From the NCBI GenBank assembly GCA_005773145.1, contig SXHS01000168.1, positions 1 to 9,846 of the forward strand: a stretch of DNA of 9,846 bases, read 5' to 3'. Made by a program: the position numbers and the translations under genes. The notes under the pieces are model-generated. The model was not told the origin of the DNA and did no database searches. It was given only the letters and a program-made list of their open reading frames with translations. The stretch comes from Planctomycetaceae bacterium. Lineage in GTDB: Bacteria; Planctomycetota; Planctomycetia; Pirellulales; Pirellulaceae. How positions within the stretch are numbered: the stretch's first letter is position 1; each line of letters starts with the position of its first letter. Shown in pieces: positions 1 to 5,608 of this stretch.

Positions 1-777
1 GATCGCCGCAAGGCCTTGTTGGGTGACATCGCCATCCTCACGGGCGGCACCTTGATCAGCGAGGATCTTGGTATTCAGCTCGAGAACTTGAAGATCTCTC
101 AACTCGGACGTGCCAAGAAGATCACGGTCGACAAGAACGACACGACGATCATCAATGGTGCCGGCAAGACGGCCGACATCCAGCAGCGGATCGGCCAATT
201 GCGAAAGCAAATTGAGCAGACCGACAGTGAGTACGATCGCGAGAAGTTGCAGGAGCGTTTGGCAAAGCTGACCGGAGGCGTGGCCATCATTTCCGTTGGG
301 GCGGAGACCGAGGCGGACATGAAGCAGAAGAAGGCCCGGGTCGAGGACGCCTTGCACGCCACCCGCGCCGCTGTGGAAGAGGGTATTTTGCCGGGTGGTG
401 GCGTGGCCCTCATTCGCTGCCGCGCGGCACTCGAGAAGACACGGTCTCAAGCCAAGGGGGACGAGCGAATCGGTGTGGATATCATCAGCCGAGTGCTCAG
501 TGCTCCCCTGAAGCAAATCGCCGATAATTCGGGGATTGACGGATCTGTGGTCGCGGATGAGATTCTCGACAAGGCGGAAAACTTCGGCTACGACGCCAAC
601 TCGGCTAAGTACGTCGATATGTATAAAGCGGGCATCATCGACCCCGTTAAGGTGGTGCGAACGGCCATGACCAATGCCGCCAGCATCGCCGGACTGTTGT
701 TGACGACCGAGACCATGGTGACAACCTTGGATGCGGACGATAAGGACAAGCAGCGCGTCGAGGGGAGCATTCGGTAG
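1..777 (+). CDS. groEL: Chaperonin GroEL (Hsp60), C-terminal half, 5' end outside window
   Basis: GroEL is the 14-mer chaperonin subunit that folds proteins in the cytoplasm in an ATP-driven cycle with GroES. The frame is open from base 1 and reads DRRKALLGDIAILTGG, which aligns near residue 283 of the 548-residue E. coli protein, so the missing half lies upstream. The fragment has 258 residues. It keeps the ATPase segment ARVEDALHATRAAVEEG, with the catalytic Asp (E. coli D398) at bases 346-348, the glycine-rich GGGVAL, and GIIDPVKV near the C-terminus (Asp of the nucleotide site). It covers the end of the apical domain and the second intermediate and equatorial segments. The C-terminus is a charged DADDKDKQRVEGSIR and lacks the Gly-Gly-Met tail of classical GroEL. 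This often marks a paralog in species with several groEL copies; that last point is inference. Family assignment is very secure. Confidence 0.97.
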   Translation, partial: DRRKALLGDIAILTGGTLISEDLGIQLENLKISQLGRAKKITVDKNDTTIINGAGKTADIQQRIGQLRKQIEQTDSEYDREKLQERLAKLTGGVAIISVGAETEADMKQKKARVEDALHATRAAVEEGILPGGGVALIRCRAALEKTRSQAKGDERIGVDIISRVLSAPLKQIADNSGIDGSVVADEILDKAENFGYDANSAKYVDMYKAGIIDPVKVVRTAMTNAASIAGLLLTTETMVTTLDADDKDKQRVEGSIR

Positions 778-880
778 ATTGGCAGCCTTGAACGCCGGCA
801 GCGTGAACACTCACGGGGGAGGCAATGGACGGACCAGCCAGGCACCCGTCCGCCACCGTGCCGTTCTGGGATTGTTTGCA

Positions 881-914
881 CGGCAGGCCATTTCCTTCTG
901 GAAGTGGCCTGCCG
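881..914 (+). terminator. Strong stem-loop between groEL and dnaJ
   Basis: Arms 881-895 and 900-914 pair over 15 bp with a single G-U wobble and a TTCT loop. The stem begins CGGCAGGCC. It lies 103 bases after the groEL stop and 92 bases before the dnaJ ATG. No T-run follows, so it is not a textbook intrinsic terminator. It could be a transcript-end or processing hairpin for groEL, or a structure in the dnaJ leader. The structure is seen in the sequence; the role is inferred. No other gene is visible in 778-1006. Confidence 0.5.
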
Positions 915-1006
915 CTTGCCATTAACGCTGCGGAGACCGATAGCGAGAGTTGCCCGGATTTGTCCCCCCACGCGGATGGAATCCTCGCCCGGTATCAGGG
1001 ACGGCC

Positions 1007-2164
1007 ATGGCCAATAAACGCGACTATTACGAAGTGTTGGGAGTTGAACGCAGCGTTTCTCAACGCGAGATTGCAGCCGCCTATCGTAAGTTGGCGATTC
1101 GCTATCATCCCGATAGCAATCCTGGTAATGAAGAGGCGACGCTCCTCTTCAAAGAGGCGGCGGAGGCCTACGAGGTACTCAACGACGCCGAGAAACGAGC
1201 CGTCTACGACCGCTACGGCCATGCGGGACTTCAGCAAGCGGGCGCCGGTGAGCGATTTACCGACGTCGAGGATATCTTTGAGGCCTTTGGCGACTTGTTC
1301 GGCGGTGGTGTCTTCGATCTGTTTGGCGGCGGTGGCCGACGACGACGCAATCGGGCACAGCGCGGCGCGGATGTGCGTTGCGAAGTGACCCTGGAGTTGG
1401 CGGAAGTGGCCACGGGGACCAGCAAGACCGTCGAGTTCCAGCGTGCCAAGGTCTGCGCCGTCTGCCAAGGGACCGGCAGCCGTCCGGGTTCGGCACCTAC
1501 CGCCTGTCGACGATGCGGCGGGCGCGGACAAGTTGTTCAATCGGCGGGTATCCTGCGAGTTCAAACCACGTGTCAGACATGCCGCGGCACGGGACAGGTC
1601 ATCACCGACCCCTGCGAAGCCTGTGATAGCCAAGGGTTCGAAACGGTCATGGTGCAACGCACCATTCAAATCCCGGCCGGTGTGGGCGAGGGGATGCGCA
1701 TGCGTTTGACTGGCGAAGGGCAACCCAGTCCCAATGGTGGGCCGTCCGGCGACTGCTACTGCTTCATTCACGTCCAAGAACATCCACTCTTTGAACGGAG
1801 TGGCAATAATCTTTATCTCGAAATGCCCATCACCTATTGCCAGGCCGCACTGGGAGCCACCGTTGAAGTGCCCACCCTGCGGGGACGACACACCCTAACC
1901 GTCCCGCCAGGCACCGAGTCGGGACACATGTTTTCCCTCGCGCGACTCGGCCTGCCCGAGACCGGTGGCCGAGGTGTGGGCGACCTCTTGGTTCGCGTCT
2001 ACGTGGAAGTCCCCAAAAAAATCACTTCTCGGCAACAGGAGTTGCTACGAGAACTGGCCGAAATTGAGCAAGTGAACGTCAGCCCAGTGCGCAAATCGTT
2101 TCTCGATAAGTTACGAGACCTGTTTAGCGCCAACGAAGAATCAACCAAGGAGAAGACGTCGTGA
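1007..2164 (+). CDS. dnaJ: Co-chaperone DnaJ (Hsp40)
   Basis: DnaJ delivers unfolded substrates to DnaK and stimulates its ATPase in the cytoplasm. The 385-residue product has the full type I layout. The J domain is residues 1-70 with HPD at 34-36. A Gly/Phe-rich segment runs about 75-118 and includes FGDLFGGGVFDLFGGGG followed by an Arg cluster (RRRRNR). Four zinc-finger repeats follow: CAVCQGTG (150-157), CRRCGGRG (167-174), CQTCRGTG (189-196) and CEACDSQG (203-210). The last has Ser where the consensus has Gly but keeps both Cys. The C-terminal substrate-binding and dimerisation region follows. The ATG at 1007 is chosen because it opens directly into the conserved KRDYYEVLGV, with GGGA about five bases upstream; an in-frame TTG at 950 would add 19 unconserved residues. 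The stop overlaps the grpE start by 4 bases (GTGA), so the two genes are translationally coupled. Confidence 0.97.
   Translation: MANKRDYYEVLGVERSVSQREIAAAYRKLAIRYHPDSNPGNEEATLLFKEAAEAYEVLNDAEKRAVYDRYGHAGLQQAGAGERFTDVEDIFEAFGDLFGGGVFDLFGGGGRRRRNRAQRGADVRCEVTLELAEVATGTSKTVEFQRAKVCAVCQGTGSRPGSAPTACRRCGGRGQVVQSAGILRVQTTCQTCRGTGQVITDPCEACDSQGFETVMVQRTIQIPAGVGEGMRMRLTGEGQPSPNGGPSGDCYCFIHVQEHPLFERSGNNLYLEMPITYCQAALGATVEVPTLRGRHTLTVPPGTESGHMFSLARLGLPETGGRGVGDLLVRVYVEVPKKITSRQQELLRELAEIEQVNVSPVRKSFLDKLRDLFSANEESTKEKTS
2147..2152 (+). promoter_or_regulatory. Ribosome binding site deciding the GTG start of grpE
   Basis: AAGGAG lies inside the end of dnaJ, 8 bases before the GTG at 2161. This strong Shine-Dalgarno site supports GTG as the grpE start and fits coupled translation with dnaJ. 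Confidence 0.75.
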
Positions 2165-2751
2165 CGACGCCCCATGAGCCACATGATTCGTGCTTCACTG
2201 GTGACGATCCGTCCCAACGTGACGCCACATCCGCTGACCGAGCGCCGTCCGCCGGCGCTGCCGATTTCGACATGGGCTCCGGCGACGTAGCCAGCTTGCG
2301 AGAACAAGTCTTGGAGTTGCAGGACCGGGCACTGCGAGCCCAGGCCGATTTCGACAACTACCGCAAGCGGGCACGCCGCGACTTGGACGAGCAAACACGC
2401 TACGCAGCACTCCCCCTCCTGCGGGATTTGCTCCCGGTGCTCGACAATCTGCAACGAGCACTAAGCACGTTGGAGGCCGATACCGAATCCCAGCAGGGAC
2501 TCGCGGCGGGAGTACGCATGGTCGCCACGCAGTTCGCCGACGTCCTCTCAAGACATGAGTGTTGTCGGATTGAGGCGGAGGGGGCCGAGTTCGACCCCGC
2601 GTCACACGAGGCCATCGCTCAACAGCCAAGTCCGCATCAGCCACACGGGACGATCTTGCACGTCTCGCAACAGGGCTATCGGTTACACGAGCGTGTGGTG
2701 CGACCGGCCCAAGTGATTGTCTCTGCCGGCCCCGCCAACCTTGCCGACTAG
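2161..2751 (+). CDS. grpE: Nucleotide exchange factor GrpE
   Basis: GrpE releases ADP from DnaK and completes the DnaK-DnaJ-GrpE cycle in the cytoplasm. The 196-residue product has an unconserved acidic N-terminus (1-40), then a coiled-coil helix with ALRAQADFDNYRKRARRDL (about 57-75). LLRDLLPVLDNLQRAL (86-101) leads into the four-helix bundle region. The C-terminal beta domain carries EFDPASHEAIAQQ (143-155), GTILHVSQQGYRLHERVV (163-180) and RPAQVIVS, which match the GrpE family signature. It starts at a GTG inside the last codons of dnaJ with AAGGAG upstream. The length is normal for the family. dnaJ-grpE without dnaK between them differs from the common hrcA-grpE-dnaK-dnaJ order. Expression is probably shared with dnaJ; no CIRCE element was found in this window. 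Confidence 0.95.
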   Translation: MTTPHEPHDSCFTGDDPSQRDATSADRAPSAGAADFDMGSGDVASLREQVLELQDRALRAQADFDNYRKRARRDLDEQTRYAALPLLRDLLPVLDNLQRALSTLEADTESQQGLAAGVRMVATQFADVLSRHECCRIEAEGAEFDPASHEAIAQQPSPHQPHGTILHVSQQGYRLHERVVRPAQVIVSAGPANLAD

Positions 2752-2836
2752 TCAACCTTCCGCGATGCGCAAGTTGCCACCAGATCGAATGCGGAATCCA
2801 TAAGAGAGAACATTCACGTACTCAGGAACGATTTCC

Positions 2837-3169
2837 ATGCCGACGTACGACTACCGCTGCGACGCCTGTGGCCACGAGTTCGAACTCTTTCAGTCCATCA
2901 AGGACGACGTCAAAACCAAATGCCCGAAATGCAATAAACGCAAACTGCGGCGACTATTTGGCACGGGGGGCGCCATCGTGTTCAAAGGGTCTGGTTTCTA
3001 TCAGACCGACTATCGCAGTGAGTCGTACCAGAAACGCGCCAAGGAAGACAAGTCATCGGGCGAGTCCAGTTCGAAGTCGTCCACTGAGAAATCGGATGGT
3101 GGTAAGGGGAACTCAGCGGCCAGTAGTGATGGACAGGCTGCCAGTCGGAAAAAGGAGGCCAAGGACTAA
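2837..3169 (+). CDS. FmdB-family zinc ribbon protein
   Basis: This is a small cytoplasmic protein of the FmdB/CxxC putative regulatory family; no precise biochemical role is established for it. The N-terminal MPTYDYRCDACGHEFE is diagnostic. Cys pairs at 8/11 and 29/32 (CPKC) would bind one zinc. It continues with RRLFGTGGAIVFKGSGFYQTDYRS, the usual end of the domain. From about residue 65 to the end at 110 the chain is a low-complexity tail rich in Ser, Lys and Glu, likely disordered. The ATG at 2837 has AGGA nine bases upstream. The gene begins 85 bases after grpE on the same strand and may be read from the same transcript; this is inference. The 85-base gap holds no other gene. Confidence 0.9.
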   Translation: MPTYDYRCDACGHEFELFQSIKDDVKTKCPKCNKRKLRRLFGTGGAIVFKGSGFYQTDYRSESYQKRAKEDKSSGESSSKSSTEKSDGGKGNSAASSDGQAASRKKEAKD

Positions 3170-3175
3170 AAAGTC

Positions 3176-3196
3176 GGAGAAATCTGGGATTTTTTC
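3176..3196 (+). terminator. Possible weak intrinsic terminator after the zinc-ribbon gene
   Basis: Arms 3176-3184 and 3188-3196 can form nine pairs, two of them G-U, around a TGG loop. The right arm contains six T. It begins 6 bases after the stop at 3169. The stem is AT-rich and weak, so this is only a candidate end for the chaperone-side transcript. Confidence 0.3.
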
Positions 3197-3230
3197 ATTC
3201 AGGGGCGGATGCCCTTGATCTGGGCGATGG

Positions 3231-3254
3231 AATAGTATACATAGGTATACTATT
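3231..3254. promoter_or_regulatory. Perfect 10-bp inverted repeat, candidate operator
   Basis: AATAGTATAC, then ATAG, then GTATACTATT forms perfect 10-bp arms around a 4-base centre. It sits 29 bases before the ATG of the interrupted four-helix-bundle gene. TATACA (3236-3241) or TATACT (3246-3251) inside it could act as a -10 element; TTGATC at 3215-3220 is a possible -35 with a short 15-base spacer to the first. The symmetry suits a dimeric repressor covering the promoter. The palindrome is seen directly; the operator role is inferred. Confidence 0.55.
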
Positions 3255-3283
3255 GGCGAGTCGCGAAGGGGGAGAGGTGTTTC

Positions 3284-3649
3284 ATGCCAGGCAAATTCGA
3301 AAGCAACGGGCGTGGATGCATCCCGCCGCATGGAGGATATGAGCGATTGCTCTCCTTTCAGAAGGCTCAGATTGTATATGATGCCACTGTCTACTTTTGC
3401 CGACGGTTTTTAGACAAGCGAGGTCGCACGATTGATCAGATGGTCCAGGCGCCACGGTCGGGTTAGCAAAACATCGTTGAAGGTAGTGTCGCCTCCGGAA
3501 CATCGAAGGAGATGGAAATCAAGCTCACGAACCTCGCGCGGGCCAGCTTGGAGGAGTTGTTGACCGACTATCGCGACTTCCTGCGATCCGGCGGACTTCG
3601 CGAAGCGATGGGCCGTGCCCGTCGCAATTACCGTGCCAGCCCCCCCTAA
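3284..3649 (+). pseudogene. Four-helix-bundle (suffix-type) protein interrupted by an in-frame TAG
   Basis: The frame opens at ATG 3284 behind a good Shine-Dalgarno site (AGGGGGAG, 3267-3274). It reads 60 residues including GGYERLLSFQKAQIVYDATV and RTIDQMVQAPRSG, then hits TAG at 3464-3466. In the same frame it continues 60 more residues, QNIVEGSVASGTSKEMEIKL and ARASLEELLTDYRDFLR, to TAA at 3647-3649. Together these match the four-helix-bundle family related to the 23S rRNA intervening-sequence proteins, in the version that usually carries a C-terminal suffix domain (TIGR04258, from memory). Relatives have Lys, Arg or Gln where the stop is (RSG-K-QNI), so one base change explains it. The suffix domain is also missing, so the gene is short at the C-terminus. 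Molecular function is unknown for the family. Read-through, a sequencing error, or two translated pieces remain possible; a nonsense-mutated gene is the simplest view. Confidence 0.75.
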
Positions 3650-3671
3650 TCATAAACCGTTCGTTGTCTCC

Positions 3672-3707
3672 GTCCTTTTTGTCCCTTTAGTCCTTTTTGT
3701 CACTTTT
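3672..3707. repeat. Degenerate 9-bp-period tandem repeat, four units
   Basis: Four units follow in register: GTCCTTTTT, GTCCCTTTA, GTCCTTTTT and GTCACTTTT. The tract sits between the broken four-helix-bundle gene and yacG, ending 7 bases before the yacG ATG at 3715. The period is a multiple of three, so it would keep frame if it were ever coding. Read on the minus strand it gives GAC/AAA/AAG-rich codons, but no convincing gene is there. Confidence 0.6.
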
Positions 3708-3714
3708 CCCGCCG

Positions 3715-3918
3715 ATGCCCATGACCCAACTCGTTTGCCCCACTTGTCATTCCCGATTCGATTCCGAACAAGGACCACGGAAGCTCCTGCCGTTCTGCAG
3801 CGACCGATGTCGGCTGATCGACTTGGGCCGTTGGTTGAGTGAGGAGCACGCACTCCCCTATCAGGGCTCAGCAGACGACGGCGACATGGATCCAGATGAC
3901 GGCAACAACTCGGAGTGA
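3715..3918 (+). CDS. yacG: DNA gyrase inhibitor YacG
   Basis: YacG is a small zinc protein that binds the GyrB subunit and inhibits DNA gyrase. This is known from the E. coli protein and transferred here by similarity. The 67-residue product has CPTC at 8-11 and FCSDRC ending at Cys32, the four zinc ligands. RCRLIDLGRWLSEEHALP matches the family's conserved RCQLIDLG..W..EE...P block. The C-terminus is acidic (DDGDMDPDDGNNSE), as in the family. Starts at 3715 and 3721 are both ATG and equally plausible; a TTG at 3697 would begin inside the 9-bp repeat. No clear Shine-Dalgarno site precedes any of them. It stands alone between repeat tracts, and no operon partner is evident. Confidence 0.9.
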   Translation: MPMTQLVCPTCHSRFDSEQGPRKLLPFCSDRCRLIDLGRWLSEEHALPYQGSADDGDMDPDDGNNSE

Positions 3919-3927
3919 GGCGGTGCG

Positions 3928-3956
3928 CCCCGCTGGGGGTGGGTAGGAGAGCGGGG
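3928..3956 (+). terminator. GC-rich hairpin directly after yacG
   Basis: CCCCGCT (3928-3934) and AGCGGGG (3950-3956) form a perfect 7-bp stem around a G-rich 15-base loop, 9 bases after the yacG stop. No T-run follows. It may end or stabilise the yacG transcript. The G-rich loop strand also has runs of 5, 3, 2 and 4 G, enough only for a two-layer quadruplex. Confidence 0.35.
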
Positions 3957-3965
3957 ATGATCGCA

Positions 3966-4043
3966 CGCAGAGGCGCAGAGACGCAGAGAGTCACAGACGC
4001 AGCAGGGATGCGGAGAGACACAGACGCTGAGAGACCGGGATGC
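3966..4043. repeat. Degenerate CGCAGAGA-type short tandem repeat tract
   Basis: CGCAGAGG, CGCAGAGA and CGCAGAGA follow in register at 3966-3989. They are followed by diverged units (CACAGACGC, GCGGAGAGACACAGACGCTGAG in pieces) to about 4043. Octamer tracts of this composition occur between genes in many bacteria (from memory). No protein is supported here on either strand. Together with the hairpin before it and the promoter after it, this accounts for the gap between yacG and the membrane protein. Confidence 0.6.
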
Positions 4044-4079
4044 GGAGCGGCTGCGACGCTGAGTCGCCGAGCGGGCTGG

Positions 4080-4107
4080 TTGCGTGGATGGATCCAAGCC
4101 GTATAAT
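4080..4107 (+). promoter_or_regulatory. Candidate sigma70-type promoter of the membrane protein gene
   Basis: A perfect TATAAT lies at 4102-4107 with TTGCGT at 4080-4085, spacer 16 bases. Transcription would begin around 4113-4117, at or just before the ATG at 4117. This argues against the in-frame GTG at 4084 as start, because it would lie inside the promoter. Confidence 0.5.
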
Positions 4108-4116
4108 GCCGACAGC

Positions 4117-5385
4117 ATGGATGGTTCTTCCCCAATTTTGCTGACGATCAATGCCATGTCCCAAGCCTCAGTGGAATCTCCGCGTCTGGCAACCAGTCCC
4201 CTTTTGGTTCGCCCATTGTGTTGCCCTTGGTCGCAACTACTGCGAGTTCCGCGCGCTGCCCTATCGCTGCCGGTGTTGGTATTGGCCCTAGCCGGCAGCC
4301 TCACCACCACCGCCGGCTGGCAGCTGATCGAAAAGGTGTTGGTCGCGCCCGCGGACCGTGATCTGGCCGATGTGCGCGCCTTGGGGAGTTGGCCCGGTTC
4401 GGGAACCTTAGCGCGCAGCATTGGGCCTCGTGATGGGGCCGATGGTTTTCTACCGCAGAATACGCCGCGGTTTTTGGCCCAAGCGAAAACGGCCCCGGAC
4501 GATCCATTGACGTCGTTGCCGTATCGGATGACGGCGCCGGTGTGGCGGGTGTTCTCGTATTCTGTGCAACCGCAGGCACCCCGTAGCTACTATCTGGCCG
4601 GCTGGCTGTGGACCGTGTTGGTATGGTCGTATTTTGGCACGGCAATCACGCGCATGGCCGTAGTTCGGTTTGGCAAGCAGGAGCGTCTCGGCCTTTCCGA
4701 TGCGGTTGCCTGCTCCCACCGCATGTGGAAATCGCAGATGGGGGCCATGATCCTGCCGATGTGCGGTGCGGCGTTACTGGCCGCACCCATGGCCCTGCTG
4801 GGTGGCTTGATGCGATGGGATTGGGGCGCTGGGTTCGCCGGTTTGGTTTGGGGCTTGGTGCTGGTGGATAGCATCCTATTGGGCTTGTTTGTCTTGGGAA
4901 TGCTCTTTGCTTGGCCGTTGATGTGGGGCGCTGTCGCAACCGAGCAGTCGGATGCCTTTGATGCCATCAGCCGCAGTTATGCGTATTTGTTTCAGAGGCC
5001 GGCAAACTATTTTGTTTATTGTGTTGTGGCGATTGTCGTCGGCATGTGCGGTTGGGTATTGGTCTGGGGGGGAACCGCGTCCCTCCTCTGGCTCGCCTAT
5101 GGTGGCATATCCTGGGGAAGCGGAAATGATCGGCTGGCCCAATGGCTAGCCGATCCCACCTGGATTCACGGCTGGAATCGTTGCTTGATAACACTGGCCA
5201 GCGCTTACGCCCATGCGTTTGTATGGTGCGCAGCGGCGGTCATTTACCTATTGATGCGATACGACGTCGATCAGACGGAATGGGACGAAGTCCACGGCTG
5301 GACGGATCCGGCTACCGACGAGTTGCCCAATTTAGCACCCGCCGTCCATCCGCAGGCTGACGGCCCCACACCGAACCAACCGTAA
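4117..5385 (+). CDS. Conserved polytopic membrane protein of unknown function
   Basis: I recognise no enzymatic motif. With the ATG at 4117 the product has 422 residues. Hydrophobic segments are visible at about 47-68, 159-179, 210-232, 240-270 (long enough for one or two passes), 298-328 (again one or two) and 356-380, so six to eight membrane spans are likely. Between the first two spans lies an exported or cytoplasmic loop of about 90 residues with many Pro and charged residues. The stretch ATEQSDAFDAISRSYAYLFQ before the fifth segment looks like the conserved core of a family I associate with planctomycetes. The C-terminus is soluble and acidic with Pro. Start choice is uncertain: ATG 4156 gives 409 residues, GTG 4084 gives 433, and none has a Shine-Dalgarno site; 4117 is preferred because it sits at the expected transcription start. 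No operon partner is seen. Confidence 0.75.
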   Translation: MDGSSPILLTINAMSQASVESPRLATSPLLVRPLCCPWSQLLRVPRAALSLPVLVLALAGSLTTTAGWQLIEKVLVAPADRDLADVRALGSWPGSGTLARSIGPRDGADGFLPQNTPRFLAQAKTAPDDPLTSLPYRMTAPVWRVFSYSVQPQAPRSYYLAGWLWTVLVWSYFGTAITRMAVVRFGKQERLGLSDAVACSHRMWKSQMGAMILPMCGAALLAAPMALLGGLMRWDWGAGFAGLVWGLVLVDSILLGLFVLGMLFAWPLMWGAVATEQSDAFDAISRSYAYLFQRPANYFVYCVVAIVVGMCGWVLVWGGTASLLWLAYGGISWGSGNDRLAQWLADPTWIHGWNRCLITLASAYAHAFVWCAAAVIYLLMRYDVDQTEWDEVHGWTDPATDELPNLAPAVHPQADGPTPNQP

Positions 5386-5418
5386 TTCTTGCCTGCTGCG
5401 GCAACGCGGTGACGGATT

Positions 5419-5432
5419 TTTTCCCGGGAAAA
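5419..5432. other. 14-base perfect palindrome between convergent genes
   Basis: TTTTCCCGGGAAAA lies 33 bases after the membrane protein stop, preceded by two more T. As a hairpin it has at most a 5-bp stem. It may contribute to transcript ends between the convergent plus and minus genes, but evidence is thin. The rest of 5386-5505 holds nothing I can identify. Confidence 0.3.
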
Positions 5433-5505
5433 TGGGGGGGCTCTTGGTCCCAGGCTCTCGCTTGTGACGTTGCGCTTTCGCACGGTTGAGGAGACGATTG
5501 CCTTC

Positions 5506-5608
5506 GTAACCCGAAGCGTCAGCGACGGAAATCGGGATGCTCTCGTCATCCGTTACATACCCTTGGCGGCGTATGTGGCAGGTCTCCCTCGCTAACGCTT
5601 CGGGTTAT
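5506..5608. repeat. Inverted pair of a planctomycete-type intergenic repeat
   Basis: The left copy (5506-5529) reads GTAACCCGAAGCG then TCAGCGACGGA. The right copy (5585-5608), reverse complemented, reads ATAACCCGAAGCG then TTAGCGAGGGA. They match at 21 of 24 positions in opposite orientation, with 55 bases between. I remember this motif as common between genes in Pirellula-like genomes. It could act as a two-way transcript end between the convergent genes. Inside the loop, ACATAC (5555-5560) and GTATGT (5571-5576) form a second small hairpin. The right copy contains the TAA stop of the receiver-like gene at 5605-5607. Confidence 0.7.

Noticed and set aside
588..971. Minus-strand open frames across the groEL end and the following gap
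   Set aside because: They overlap conserved groEL and the stem-loop, have no ribosome site I can see, and show Arg/Ser-rich shadow composition.
995..1891. 298-codon open frame antisense to dnaJ
   Set aside because: It lies wholly opposite dnaJ, which has complete and unmistakable domains. The translation shows no recognisable motif and is typical of the shadow of a GC-rich gene.
3966..4043. CRISPR array
   Set aside because: Units are about 8 bases and contiguous, without spacers, and no cas gene is nearby.
4084..4116. GTG at 4084 as start of the membrane protein
   Set aside because: It would place the start within the -35/-10 region (TTGCGT and TATAAT), and no Shine-Dalgarno site precedes it.
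3650..4135. Minus-strand open frame of 161 codons across yacG
   Set aside because: It crosses yacG, the 9-bp repeat and the CGCAGAGA tract. Its composition is repeat-derived and Arg/Ser/Pro-rich with no motif.
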